Source: UBA1715 sp045615765 (GTDB lineage: Bacteria > Bacteroidota > Bacteroidia > Bacteroidales > UBA1715). From it: a DNA stretch of 64,000 nucleotides. The position numbers were made by a program, and so were the translations under genes. The notes under the pieces are model-generated. The model did not search any database. It was not told the origin of the DNA and was given only the letters and a program-made list of their open reading frames with translations. Location: NCBI GenBank assembly GCA_045615765.1, contig JAZLFM010000044.1, forward strand, positions 10,404 to 74,403. The letters run 5' to 3'. Of this stretch, positions 8,580 through 17,644 are shown piece by piece. Position 1 is the stretch's first letter. Every line of letters begins with the position of its first letter.

Positions 8580-11008
8580 TATTCAATCACAACTTTTTCT
8601 TTGTATGTTTCTCCATTTATTCGAATTGTTGCAACATAAATACCTTTTGCTAAACCTGCAGTAGTGCAAGTTGCAGTACCATTGTTAAATTGGATGTATT
8701 TAATTCCTGCAAGTTTTCCATTTGCATCGGTGAAAGAAGCCAAAGCTTTGCCTTCAATATTTGTTATTGCAATTGTAAATGTATCACCAATACAAGGATT
8801 TGGATATATGTTCACCAATTTAGTAGGTTCTTCTACGCTTGTTGAAGGCCATACATATACTTCCAAGTCATACGAAATTGTTACTCCAAAATAATCTTCA
8901 GATTTGATTGTCACAATATGTGATCCTTCGTCTTTTGCTGAAGGTGTTCCTTGTAATGTAAGTGTTTGGTCATCAAAATTTAGCCATTCTGGTAAATTTA
9001 ATGCTGAAATGCGTAATACATCATTGTTGTTGTCAACGAAGAACGAACGTAAAATTTGATATTTGAATTCTGAATTTACGTATGTTGCTTGGTATTTTGT
9101 TCTTGTGTTTATTTTATTTCTTGTTGCATTATTTGCGTGGTCGTCAAAATCGTATGCTTCAACTTCGCGTAGAGAATATCCCCAGCTTGTTGCTCTTTCT
9201 GTGAAATGGATACGAATATATCGGCAAGAGATTGCTGCTTCGTCATCTTTGCGAAGTACAATATTGCTCTTTATCGTTTGTCCTTGTGCTACAGAGAAAA
9301 CAGGTTCCCAATTTTTCTTGTCAGAAGAAACTTCTATCGTGTATGCTTGTGCGTATGCTCCTTTGCTTTCTGCTTCGTTCCATTCCCAATACAAAACCAA
9401 ACGGCGAATTTCTTCTTCTTTCATCATGTCAAAAAGAATGTATTCGTCGTCGTTGTATGCTGAACTCCAACGAGTTGCTAAATCTCCGTCTGTCGCATAA
9501 TATTGACGATATTGATCTTCTTCTATACTTGAACAAGTTGTAAATGCGTTAAGTAACTTATTTTCTGATGTGTTTACTTCGTCTCGTACTAGAACAGAAA
9601 ATGATTGAGAGATTGTTTTTCCGCCTTTGTCTGTAGCTGTAACAAGTATAGTTCCATAACCTGTTTTATCTTTCTCAACGGAGAAGCTAATCTTATTGTC
9701 TTGTATTTCTCCAACAATAATTCCAGAAGATTCTATGGTATATGTTAACACATCGTTCTCGTCATCTTCGAAATAATCACTTGCTGTGATGTAGTTTGTT
9801 ATTTTTTCTGAATTTGTGAAAAGAACTGTGTCGGCAATTCGTTTTGTAATGCGTGGAATGTAATTAAATGAAGGATCGTGCTTTATAACAATATGTTCTG
9901 GGTACAATTTTTTTAATGTATCCATAGCTTCCCTCATATCTTCAAGTCCGCCGCAACCGTCGTGAGCAGTGTATGTCCATCCCCATCCTCCAGAGTAACC
10001 ATTCTGATATAACCAAAGCATTGCTTGGGTTGTAGTTAATTGTTTGCGTGGAATGAAAGTTTGACCTTTTATTTTTACAATTCCGTGTGCTGGAAATTCA
10101 CCAATGATTGTGTTTTTAGATAATTGTAATGTGTTGAAATCCTTATGGAAAGGAGAGTAATCTGAACCAACTTCGTTAGGATAGTAGTGGAACATATAAA
10201 AATCTAAGTAACCATCTTTGTCGTTACCAGCTGCTATTAATGCTTCGTCGCTATAATAGTTCTTTCCTCCGTAGTATTCTGATGTGTAATTTAATCTCCA
10301 TGCTCCATTTGAGACTTTTGCTGTTGGGTCGGTACGGTGAATTGCGCCAGCGCACATGTTCACGAATCTTTGAATATCTGTTATGCTCACTTGTGAAAAT
10401 CCTGCCCAGTTTGCAAAACTTGTCATTCCTTCTGGTTCGTTGAAAATTTCCCAACAAAGAACAGCAGTGTGGTTCTTTACTCTTTCAACCATAGGAATCA
10501 AAGCATTGTCTATATAACTTTGTGTTGCTTCAGCATTGGTTAATAGTAACTTATTTCTGCGAACACGTGTAATAGCTTGTGTTGTTCCTTTATCTCCGTC
10601 ATCTGTGTTCATCATTTGATGGGCCCATAAACAAAGGCTTACAACAACACCTTTAGTAGCTGCTATATCCATTGCCAACGCAAGATTGTCTAATGCTTTT
10701 TCGCTAATGCCTGTAACTAAATCATTTTCTGTACTATATGTAGGAGTCGAACGTCCGTCAACGTGTATCCACCAGCGTAAAGAGTTTCCTCCTGCAGAAA
10801 CAACATCATCGCAAATTGCTTCCCATTTTTCTTTGTCGAATCCGGTAAGGTCGTGTCCATAACTCATCCACGCTACATTTATACCGCTAAGGAAAATATC
10901 TTGTCCTCTATGGTTAATGAAATTTGGAGTAATTGTTTCTTGTGCTTGTAGATTAAGAGACAATAGTATTCCAGATAAGCAAAGACTAAATATCTTTTTA
11001 AGTTTCAT
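8579..11008 (-). CDS. Multidomain GH5-type glycosidase with discoidin and T9SS sorting domains
   Basis: 809-residue surface or secreted enzyme. Order of parts: signal peptide (1-22); glycosidase barrel (about 25-375) with proton donor E191 in FNEPEG and nucleophile E304 in IIGEFPAHG; Ig/cadherin-like segment (about 385-475); F5/8 type C discoidin (CBM32-like) module (about 480-630) with TRWSSAYNDDEYILFD; a second putative-Ig segment (about 645-722); and a C-terminal T9SS type-A sorting domain (about 735-809) beginning VNIYPNPC. The tail is the export signal read by the PorKLMN machinery encoded 8-14 kb away. With its neighbours it probably attacks a mannose-containing glycan. It heads the four-gene cluster; 118 bases separate it from the LRR gene. 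Confidence 0.88.
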   Translation of the reverse strand: MKLKKIFSLCLSGILLSLNLQAQETITPNFINHRGQDIFLSGINVAWMSYGHDLTGFDKEKWEAICDDVVSAGGNSLRWWIHVDGRSTPTYSTENDLVTGISEKALDNLALAMDIAATKGVVVSLCLWAHQMMNTDDGDKGTTQAITRVRRNKLLLTNAEATQSYIDNALIPMVERVKNHTAVLCWEIFNEPEGMTSFANWAGFSQVSITDIQRFVNMCAGAIHRTDPTAKVSNGAWRLNYTSEYYGGKNYYSDEALIAAGNDKDGYLDFYMFHYYPNEVGSDYSPFHKDFNTLQLSKNTIIGEFPAHGIVKIKGQTFIPRKQLTTTQAMLWLYQNGYSGGWGWTYTAHDGCGGLEDMREAMDTLKKLYPEHIVIKHDPSFNYIPRITKRIADTVLFTNSEKITNYITASDYFEDDENDVLTYTIESSGIIVGEIQDNKISFSVEKDKTGYGTILVTATDKGGKTISQSFSVLVRDEVNTSENKLLNAFTTCSSIEEDQYRQYYATDGDLATRWSSAYNDDEYILFDMMKEEEIRRLVLYWEWNEAESKGAYAQAYTIEVSSDKKNWEPVFSVAQGQTIKSNIVLRKDDEAAISCRYIRIHFTERATSWGYSLREVEAYDFDDHANNATRNKINTRTKYQATYVNSEFKYQILRSFFVDNNNDVLRISALNLPEWLNFDDQTLTLQGTPSAKDEGSHIVTIKSEDYFGVTISYDLEVYVWPSTSVEEPTKLVNIYPNPCIGDTFTIAITNIEGKALASFTDANGKLAGIKYIQFNNGTATCTTAGLAKGIYVATIRINGETYKEKVVIE

Positions 11009-11126
11009 TTTCTAAAATTTTAATAAATGTAGAAATTCGTTTAACAGTGGTAAAATTACAATTTTTAATTGTTTGTTGACAGAAATTCTTACTTAAATTT
11101 ATTTTGTGGTCTTAAAAATATAATCT

Positions 11127-13172
11127 CTATTTTTTGAGAATGGTAGTGGCAATTAGCTCAGTTTTGTTTTTATAAATTTTTAAGAAATAAAAATCTTTTT
11201 GCTTAGGTAATGCTATCTCTGTATTTGTACTGAAAATGTGTCGCTTATCAATAATTTGACCTTTTGAATTATATAGTTCATAATGATAGTTGTTGATAAT
11301 ATTATCAGTTATGTCAATGAACGCTTCATGAGTGATTGAATTTTGCCAAATTTTTACCGAAGTGTTGTCTGTTGTAGTAATACTCGTTTGGTTTCTGTTT
11401 ATGTGTAATGTGCGACCTAAAAATACAATTATACATGAGTCTCTATTGAAGTTAGAAATAGGGATTTCATAGTTGTATATGCACTCGCAATCAGCAACTG
11501 CTATTGCACTTTGGAATGTTTGAATTCGTATTATGTCCCCCTCGTCAATTATTTTTGCTGTATTGAAGGCTCCACAGTTTGTAATTATTTGACCATACAA
11601 AATAAGATTGTCTCCTTCAAATCTATAATTCACTGTTGTTTGCTCAGTGTCTGGGTGACCTGCACAACTACTTGTTATATATTCGAATTCACCTGGTTCT
11701 TGTGCATAAATTTCTTCATAATGAGTTGATGAACATCCATTTTCGCTTTCCACTGTAAGTGTGATTAAATATGCACCTCTTTCTTCAATATAAAAGGAGA
11801 ATTCTTTTTCCGAAGATTCGACAATAGGGGAATATGCGTTTTCAATACTCCAACTATACGAAATTGCACTTTCTGATTTTTCTTCTAAGATGAAATCAAT
11901 CTGTCTTGGAACAATAACCTCAGTGTTTTCAAAATAGAAATTCGCATTTGGTGCTTCTCTTACAACAACGGCATTTTCTTTTGTAACAACACAGGAAATA
12001 CCATCTTTCCAAACTGTTAAACTTGGACTAAATGTTCCAGGCTTTTCATATACATAACTTGTTCTTGGAGCGTTTGGTCCAATCTTTCCATCTCCAAAAT
12101 TCCATCGTAGCGAATCGTATTCTATATTGTTGTTTATGTCAAATCTTGCTTGTACTTCACCACAGTTGTATTTGTCAATTTCTAGCAAAAAATCAGAAAT
12201 GATAGGTTTTGTTGTTTGGCCTGTTTGAATTTCTGTTGCGTATAGAGCCACGCAACCATGTGTTGTGGAACCTATTGTTAGATCTAGTTTGCTGTTGTTG
12301 CGTATGATAGAGAGACCTGTACATTCTTTAAACGCATTTTCTCCTATGTTTTGTAGTGTACTTGGTAGTTCTATAGCAAAAATGTATGGACAATTGTAGA
12401 AGGCATAGCTACCAATAGTTTGTAGTCCTTCTTTTAGTAAAACAAATTCTAAATTTATACAGTCAACAAAAGCATTTGATTCTATTGATGTAATATTCCC
12501 GGGTATTGTAACGATGTTTAGGTTGGAACAACCTTTAAATGCTCTATTTCCTATTGCTTGCACAGATTTACCGAAAAAAATCTCTTGGAGGTTTTTACAG
12601 TCGGCAAATGCTCCATCTTCAATTTTTGTTACATTATCAGGAATAGATATTGTAGTGAGATTTTTACAATTTTGAAATGCTGATTGTGGTATCGTTGTAA
12701 TGTCGTCTTTTAGTGAGATTCCATCAGCTATGTTTTTAGGTGTGAAAACTATTTTTGAAGGATTTTTCTTGTATAAAATTCCTTGAAAACTCTCAAATAT
12801 AGCGTTGTCGGATGCAACAGAAATAGTCTGAAGGTTATTACATAATGTAAAAGCTCCAGTACCAATGGATTGAATTGTTGCTGGTATCGTAATAGACTGT
12901 AGAAGTGAGCTTCCTGCAAATGCATCATTTGCTATGGCTGTAACAGTATAGTTTTTCTCTTCGTATAATATGTTTTCTGGAATTGTTATGTCGCCAAAGT
13001 ATAAGTCTGCAGCATTATAATACATCCAATCATCTTCTTCTCCGATATGTGAAACAGCAACGGTAGTACTCGAAGTTATTTCGTAATGTATGTTGTTAAT
13101 AGTGAACTTCTCACAAAAAGCTTGTGTGGAAAAAAGAAGAATATAAGTAAGAAATAAATGTATTTTTTTCAT
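11127..13172 (-). CDS. BspA-type leucine-rich-repeat surface protein with PKD domain and T9SS-like tail
   Basis: 681 residues from the chosen ATG at 13172; a longer reading from 13217 would add 15 residues ahead of an obvious signal peptide (MKKIHLFLTYILLFSTQAF) and is not favoured. Residues about 60-290 hold at least eight BspA/LRR_5-type repeats (pattern: TIGTGAF..C.NL.TI.IP). A PKD-like domain follows near 330-400 with the marker WNFGDG. A second Ig/PKD-like segment reaches about 490, then a Cys-bearing region, and the last about 75 residues (KIWQNS...ILKK) look like a type-A T9SS sorting domain. It is probably displayed on the surface and binds host or particle ligands; no enzymatic motif is seen. 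Confidence 0.82.
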   Translation of the reverse strand: MKKIHLFLTYILLFSTQAFCEKFTINNIHYEITSSTTVAVSHIGEEDDWMYYNAADLYFGDITIPENILYEEKNYTVTAIANDAFAGSSLLQSITIPATIQSIGTGAFTLCNNLQTISVASDNAIFESFQGILYKKNPSKIVFTPKNIADGISLKDDITTIPQSAFQNCKNLTTISIPDNVTKIEDGAFADCKNLQEIFFGKSVQAIGNRAFKGCSNLNIVTIPGNITSIESNAFVDCINLEFVLLKEGLQTIGSYAFYNCPYIFAIELPSTLQNIGENAFKECTGLSIIRNNSKLDLTIGSTTHGCVALYATEIQTGQTTKPIISDFLLEIDKYNCGEVQARFDINNNIEYDSLRWNFGDGKIGPNAPRTSYVYEKPGTFSPSLTVWKDGISCVVTKENAVVVREAPNANFYFENTEVIVPRQIDFILEEKSESAISYSWSIENAYSPIVESSEKEFSFYIEERGAYLITLTVESENGCSSTHYEEIYAQEPGEFEYITSSCAGHPDTEQTTVNYRFEGDNLILYGQIITNCGAFNTAKIIDEGDIIRIQTFQSAIAVADCECIYNYEIPISNFNRDSCIIVFLGRTLHINRNQTSITTTDNTSVKIWQNSITHEAFIDITDNIINNYHYELYNSKGQIIDKRHIFSTNTEIALPKQKDFYFLKIYKNKTELIATTILKK

Positions 13173-13196
13173 AAAACGAAAATAGAAATCAATTCT

Positions 13197-13204
13197 CAAA
13201 TATA
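13197..13204 (-). promoter_or_regulatory. Putative -7 box for the LRR surface protein
   Basis: On the minus strand this reads TATATTTG, an exact TAnnTTTG match, about 25 bases before the preferred ATG at 13172. That supports this start, since the longer frame would begin upstream of the predicted transcript start. No clear -33 box at the right spacing. Confidence 0.5.
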
Positions 13205-13217
13205 TGACAGATAACAA

Positions 13218-13246
13218 AAAAAACAGCTTTTTATGTGCTGTTTTTT
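13218..13246 (-). terminator. Second of two tandem terminators after murA
   Basis: AAAAAACAGC and GCTGTTTTTT form a 10-bp stem with a 9-nt loop; the minus-strand transcript continues into a U-rich run. It lies directly after another terminator hairpin (13253-13274). Confidence 0.75.
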
Positions 13247-13252
13247 TGAAAA

Positions 13253-13274
13253 AAGCAGGCTTTTAGACCTGCTT
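13253..13274 (-). terminator. First of two tandem terminators after murA
   Basis: AAGCAGG and CCTGCTT form a 7-bp stem with an 8-nt loop, followed on the minus strand by Us. It lies 22 bases after the murA stop. Confidence 0.75.
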
Positions 13275-13295
13275 CCAAATATTTTTGATGTTGTT

Positions 13296-14603
13296 CTAGT
13301 TAATACGGATAATTTCAGCTCCAATAGCGTTTAATCGCTTGTCGATGTCTTGATAACCTCGGTCTATTTGCTCTATATTGCTTATTGTGCTAACTCCTTG
13401 AGCTGACATTGCTGCAATGAGTAGGGCAACTCCGGCACGGATATCTGGTGATGTCATATTAGTTGCGCGAAGTTTTTGTTTGTTTCCTAAACCAATTACG
13501 GTTGCTCGGTGTGGATCGCACAATATTATTTTACAACCCATGTCGATAAGTTTGTCAACGAAGAATAATCTACTTTCGAACATTTTTTGGTGAATCAATA
13601 CACTTCCAACTGCTTGAGTGGCTACTACTAGGAATACACTTAAAAGGTCTGGTGTCAATCCTGGCCATGGCGCATCCGAAATGTTCATAATAGAACCATC
13701 TATAAACGAAGGTATTGTATAACTTTCTTGTGCAGGAATGTAAATGTCGTCATTTCTACGTTCAAATTGAATTCCTAAACGAGAGAATGCAGATGGAATA
13801 ATTCCTAAATCAGGATATGAGACATTTTTAATTGTAATTTCAGAGCCAGTCATTGCTGCCAAGCCCATGAAACTTCCTACTTCAATCATGTCAGGAAGAA
13901 TGGTATGTTCACAGCCTCCTAATTTTTCAACACCTTCGATGGTAAGTAGGTTAGAAGCAATACCTGAAATTTTTGCTCCCATTTTATTCAACATCTTACA
14001 AAGTTGTTGAATGTATGGTTCGCATGCTGCATTATAAATTGTTGTTTTTCCTTCGGCTAAAACTGCAGCCATAATAATGTTAGCAGTTCCTGTTACAGAT
14101 GCTTCGTCCAAAAGCATATATGTTCCTTGTAGATGAGGAGCGCTAACGGTAAATGTACTTGTCTCTTGGTTGAATTCAAATGATGCACCAAGGTTTTGAA
14201 AACCAATAAAATGAGTGTCTAAACGGCGACGGCCAATTTTGTCTCCGCCAGGGCTTGAAATAAATCCTTTGCCAAAACGAGCCAAAAGTGGACCTACCAA
14301 TAAAATAGAACCGCGTAAGGTTTTTGTCTTTTCTTGAAATTCTTTTGAAAATAAAAAGTCAAGATTTACATCGTCAGCTTGAAATCGGTAATCGTTTGCA
14401 CTGAGTTGAGTAACCTTTACACCTAAACTCATCAATAATTCGATGAGATTAGAAACATCGCGGATTTTTGGAATATTTCTGATTACAATAGGTTCTGCAG
14501 TTAAAAGGATTGCAGAAAGTACTTGTAACGCTTCGTTTTTTGCACCTTGTGGATACAAATCTCCTTGTAATTTTTTACCTCCTGTAATGCGAAATACAGC
14601 CAT
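13296..14603 (-). CDS. murA: UDP-N-acetylglucosamine 1-carboxyvinyltransferase
   Basis: 435-residue MurA, the first committed enzyme of peptidoglycan synthesis, transferring enolpyruvate from PEP to UDP-GlcNAc in the cytoplasm. The N-terminal GGKKLQG and KNEALQ segments, the RGSILLVGPLLARFG strand and the C-terminal IDRGYQDID are all family signatures. At the active-site loop the residue equivalent to E. coli Cys115 is Asp121 (SPGGDKIG), the natural variant that is not alkylated by fosfomycin. It follows the DUF4290 gene by two bases, an arrangement common in Bacteroidales, and ends at tandem terminators. Confidence 0.95.
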   Translation of the reverse strand: MAVFRITGGKKLQGDLYPQGAKNEALQVLSAILLTAEPIVIRNIPKIRDVSNLIELLMSLGVKVTQLSANDYRFQADDVNLDFLFSKEFQEKTKTLRGSILLVGPLLARFGKGFISSPGGDKIGRRRLDTHFIGFQNLGASFEFNQETSTFTVSAPHLQGTYMLLDEASVTGTANIIMAAVLAEGKTTIYNAACEPYIQQLCKMLNKMGAKISGIASNLLTIEGVEKLGGCEHTILPDMIEVGSFMGLAAMTGSEITIKNVSYPDLGIIPSAFSRLGIQFERRNDDIYIPAQESYTIPSFIDGSIMNISDAPWPGLTPDLLSVFLVVATQAVGSVLIHQKMFESRLFFVDKLIDMGCKIILCDPHRATVIGLGNKQKLRATNMTSPDIRAGVALLIAAMSAQGVSTISNIEQIDRGYQDIDKRLNAIGAEIIRIN

Positions 14604-14605
14604 AT

Positions 14606-15256
14606 CTAGTTTTGTTTCTTTTGGTTGTTTTTGTTCTTATTTTTATTTTTATTTTTCCCTTGATTGTTTTGGCGTTTGAAATTACCTTTCTTTTGGCTTT
14701 GCATGCCATTTGAAGGCATATTTACATTGACCAATTTTGTCTCTGCAGAAAGGTTGAGTTTCCCTTTTGAAAGTCTATAGAGATCGTTAATGATAATTTC
14801 GTCAGTTACAGATTTTTGATTCCACATTACATAGTTGCGTTTCATTGTGTTTGCAATCATCTGTATTAATACATTGCGACTTTCGTTATCAGGTAGTTCT
14901 ACTGCAGCAGCAATCATTCTTTCGACTGTGTAGCCATAATGTCTGAAACGAATCTCGTTCATATTATAGTCTAATTTGTCTGGTGCAGGTAGTTCTGTAA
15001 CTTTTGTAACAGGAAATGGAAAATCAACATCGAGTTGATAATTGCAGAGTTGCGCAAGATAGTCCCACATTTTTTGTTTGTAGTCTTTGGCTTCACGAAC
15101 AGAAGGGTTCATATTCACCATAATTGCTACTAAATCTTTTGCTGCTTCAGTACGTTTCTCTTTGTCTTGTATCGTAAGTAAATGGTTTGCCATCATTTGC
15201 AGATTGCGTCCGTATTCTGGCAAAATGAGATTCTCTCTCGTTGTATTATATTCCAT
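14606..15256 (-). CDS. DUF4290 domain protein
   Basis: 216-residue protein matching the Bacteroidota-specific DUF4290 family, conventionally found just before murA. The first about 175 residues form a helical domain (starting MEYNTTRENLILPEYGR). The C-terminus (about 185-216) is a low-complexity Lys/Asn/Gln tail with repeated KN pairs, probably flexible and nucleic-acid- or membrane-binding by charge. No catalytic motif is visible and no function is known. It lies between the helicase gene and murA. Confidence 0.85.
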   Translation of the reverse strand: MEYNTTRENLILPEYGRNLQMMANHLLTIQDKEKRTEAAKDLVAIMVNMNPSVREAKDYKQKMWDYLAQLCNYQLDVDFPFPVTKVTELPAPDKLDYNMNEIRFRHYGYTVERMIAAAVELPDNESRNVLIQMIANTMKRNYVMWNQKSVTDEIIINDLYRLSKGKLNLSAETKLVNVNMPSNGMQSQKKGNFKRQNNQGKNKNKNKNKNNQKKQN

Positions 15257-15289
15257 TTTAATTTTTTTTCAAAAATAACAAAAGAAGAT

Positions 15290-17638
15290 TTAATTTTCAA
15301 CAATTTGCAGTTTCGCGAATTTTAAGAGCAGCTTTTTTTCTCCCCAATTGTCGAATGCAATTATTGCGGCGTCGGAATCGGGGCGTTGTTTGACTGTACC
15401 AACGCCGAATTTCGCGTGATAAACTCGTAATCCTTCTGTAATATCTTCTATTTTTGTAGGAGTTATTAGTGTTGGTTCTTTTTCTTTCTCACCAAAATGT
15501 GCAAAGGCTTCATTTTTTCTCGTATTTCCAAAGGCGGACATTGCGTTTGGTTGCGGACGAGAAAATGAAGAAAAACTATTTGTCTTTGGTTGTGAAAAAT
15601 TAGAGAAACCACCTTGCGTTTTTGAAAAATTGCTGAAGTTATTTGTTGTTGTCGATTGACTATATGTTGCAGTTTTTCGTGGACGCCCGTTCATATATGC
15701 TTCGTCAATTTCGGATAAGAAACGACTTGGTTGTGAACTAGTTAGATTACCAAATTTTCTTCGCGTAAGAGCATATGAAATTGTTACAGTTTTCATCGCT
15801 CTTGTAATTGCAACATAAAATAATCTTCGTTCTTCCTCTATATTTTGAGGTGTGTCCATACTCATTTGTGACGGGAATACACTTTCTTCTAATCCAACAA
15901 GAAAACAATGCTTAAATTCAAGACCTTTAGCGGCGTGAATAGTCATAAGTAATACTTTGTTAGGATTTTCGGTTTCTTCCTCATCTATGTCGGTTAGCAA
16001 AGCGATTTTTTCTAGATAATTGTGAAGATGTATCAAATCAGGATCCATTTCTTCTTCAACAAACTCTTTCGCACCGTTTAAAAGTTCTAAAATGTTGTCG
16101 AAACGATCTCTTGCATCTTCTTTGTCGTATTCTTTATCAATAGCTTCTTTAAAATTTACTTTTTCAATAATTCGATTCAAAAGAGAATAGGCATCGGCTT
16201 CGTCTCTATCTGCAATGAAACTTCGAATTAATGTGACGAAATTGTTTATTTTGTTTCGTGTTGTTGCTGAAAATAATGATTCAAGTTTGTCTATTTGAAC
16301 CAAAATGTCCCATAAACCAACGTTATAGGATGTTGCAACTTGTTTTAATTTAGAAACAGTTGTGTCTCCAATGCTACGTGCCGGATAGTTTATGATTCGT
16401 TCTAGTGCCAACTCGTCGTGTGGATTAACTACCGTTCTCACATATGCAAGTACGTCTTTTACGTCTTTTCGTTGGAAGAAAGACATACCTTTTACAATTT
16501 TACAAGGTATTCGTTTCTTATTGAGAGCTTCTTCAAGAATACGGGATTGTGCGTTCGTTCTATATAAAATAGCACAATCGTTATACTGCGCACCTTTGTC
16601 GATTAATGACGCAATGAGAGAAGCAATTCGTAATCCTTCTTCAGCATCAGTTGGAGTCTCTAGTAAATTAATTTTCTCGCCGACAGTATTTTCTGAAAAT
16701 ATAGTTTTTGCAATTTGTCTGCTATTTTTCTTAATAAGACTGTTGGCTGCATTTACTATTGTTTGTGTTGAACGATAATTTTGTTCTAGCTTAAATAACT
16801 TACAGTCGGTATAATCTTTCTGATAATTGAGAATGTTTTCTATTCTCGCACCACGGAATGAATAAATACTTTGTGCATCATCACCAACTACGCATAAGTT
16901 ATTGTAGGGTAGTGCTAATTTTTTTATGATGTGATACTGACAAGTATTGGTGTCTTGGTACTCGTCAACCAAAATATATTGAAAAAGTGATTGGTATTTT
17001 TCTAACACCATAGGATTGTCTCGAAACAAAATGTTTGTTTTGAGTAGAAGATCGTCGAAGTCCATAGTGTTAGATTGCTTACAAGCTTTATCATACTCAG
17101 CATAAATTCGATATATTTCAGGCATACCGTTCATTGCATCGAATTTCCTCATCTCTGCAGTGTCATACATTTCTGCAGTAACAAGGTCGTTCTTTGCCTT
17201 TGATATTGCACCAATAACTTTTGATGCTTTATAGGTGTCTTTATCTAATGATAGTCGTTTTATAATGTCAGTCAAAAGTTTTTTAACATCGTCGGTATCT
17301 AAAATCGTGAAAGCAGAGGTGTAGCCGGGTATTGATTGAGTTTCTATTCGAAGAATTTTTGCAAAAATTGAGTGGAAAGTTCCCATATACAAACCTCGTG
17401 CAGTTTCTTCTCCTACGAGTTTTGTTATTCTGTCTTTCATTTCTGCGGCAGCCTTGTTTGTAAAAGTAAGAGCGAGAATGTTCCACGCACGCACACCTTT
17501 CGATAGGAGATATGCTATTTTATATGTTAAAACTCTTGTCTTTCCAGAACCGGCACCTGCTATTACAAGTGAAGGTCCTTCTGTACAACTTACAGCGGCT
17601 TTTTGGCTTTCGTTTAGGCTTGAAAAAATGTCTTCCAT
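15290..17638 (-). CDS. UvrD/PcrA-type superfamily 1 DNA helicase
   Basis: 782-residue ATP-dependent 3'-5' helicase. Walker A AGAGSGKT is at residues 27-34; other SF1A motifs visible are TFTNKAA, VDEYQDTN (Walker B), GDDAQSIYSFRGA, LEQNYRST, and TIHAAKGLEF and YVAITRA. The C-terminal about 45 residues (GLRVYHAKFGVGTV) are the Tudor-like domain that binds RNA polymerase in PcrA/UvrD. Between the helicase core and this domain is an unusual Phe/Ser/Asn-rich linker (about 665-725) with repeated FSNFS/FSSFS units. The role is DNA repair and removal of transcription or replication blocks. Confidence 0.92.
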   Translation of the reverse strand: MEDIFSSLNESQKAAVSCTEGPSLVIAGAGSGKTRVLTYKIAYLLSKGVRAWNILALTFTNKAAAEMKDRITKLVGEETARGLYMGTFHSIFAKILRIETQSIPGYTSAFTILDTDDVKKLLTDIIKRLSLDKDTYKASKVIGAISKAKNDLVTAEMYDTAEMRKFDAMNGMPEIYRIYAEYDKACKQSNTMDFDDLLLKTNILFRDNPMVLEKYQSLFQYILVDEYQDTNTCQYHIIKKLALPYNNLCVVGDDAQSIYSFRGARIENILNYQKDYTDCKLFKLEQNYRSTQTIVNAANSLIKKNSRQIAKTIFSENTVGEKINLLETPTDAEEGLRIASLIASLIDKGAQYNDCAILYRTNAQSRILEEALNKKRIPCKIVKGMSFFQRKDVKDVLAYVRTVVNPHDELALERIINYPARSIGDTTVSKLKQVATSYNVGLWDILVQIDKLESLFSATTRNKINNFVTLIRSFIADRDEADAYSLLNRIIEKVNFKEAIDKEYDKEDARDRFDNILELLNGAKEFVEEEMDPDLIHLHNYLEKIALLTDIDEEETENPNKVLLMTIHAAKGLEFKHCFLVGLEESVFPSQMSMDTPQNIEEERRLFYVAITRAMKTVTISYALTRRKFGNLTSSQPSRFLSEIDEAYMNGRPRKTATYSQSTTTNNFSNFSKTQGGFSNFSQPKTNSFSSFSRPQPNAMSAFGNTRKNEAFAHFGEKEKEPTLITPTKIEDITEGLRVYHAKFGVGTVKQRPDSDAAIIAFDNWGEKKLLLKFAKLQIVEN

Positions 17639-17644
17639 GTAGTG

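Noticed and set aside
9063..9543. Three overlapping plus-strand ORFs opposite the discoidin region
   Set aside because: They have no start signals or recognisable domains and lie opposite a clear domain-rich gene.
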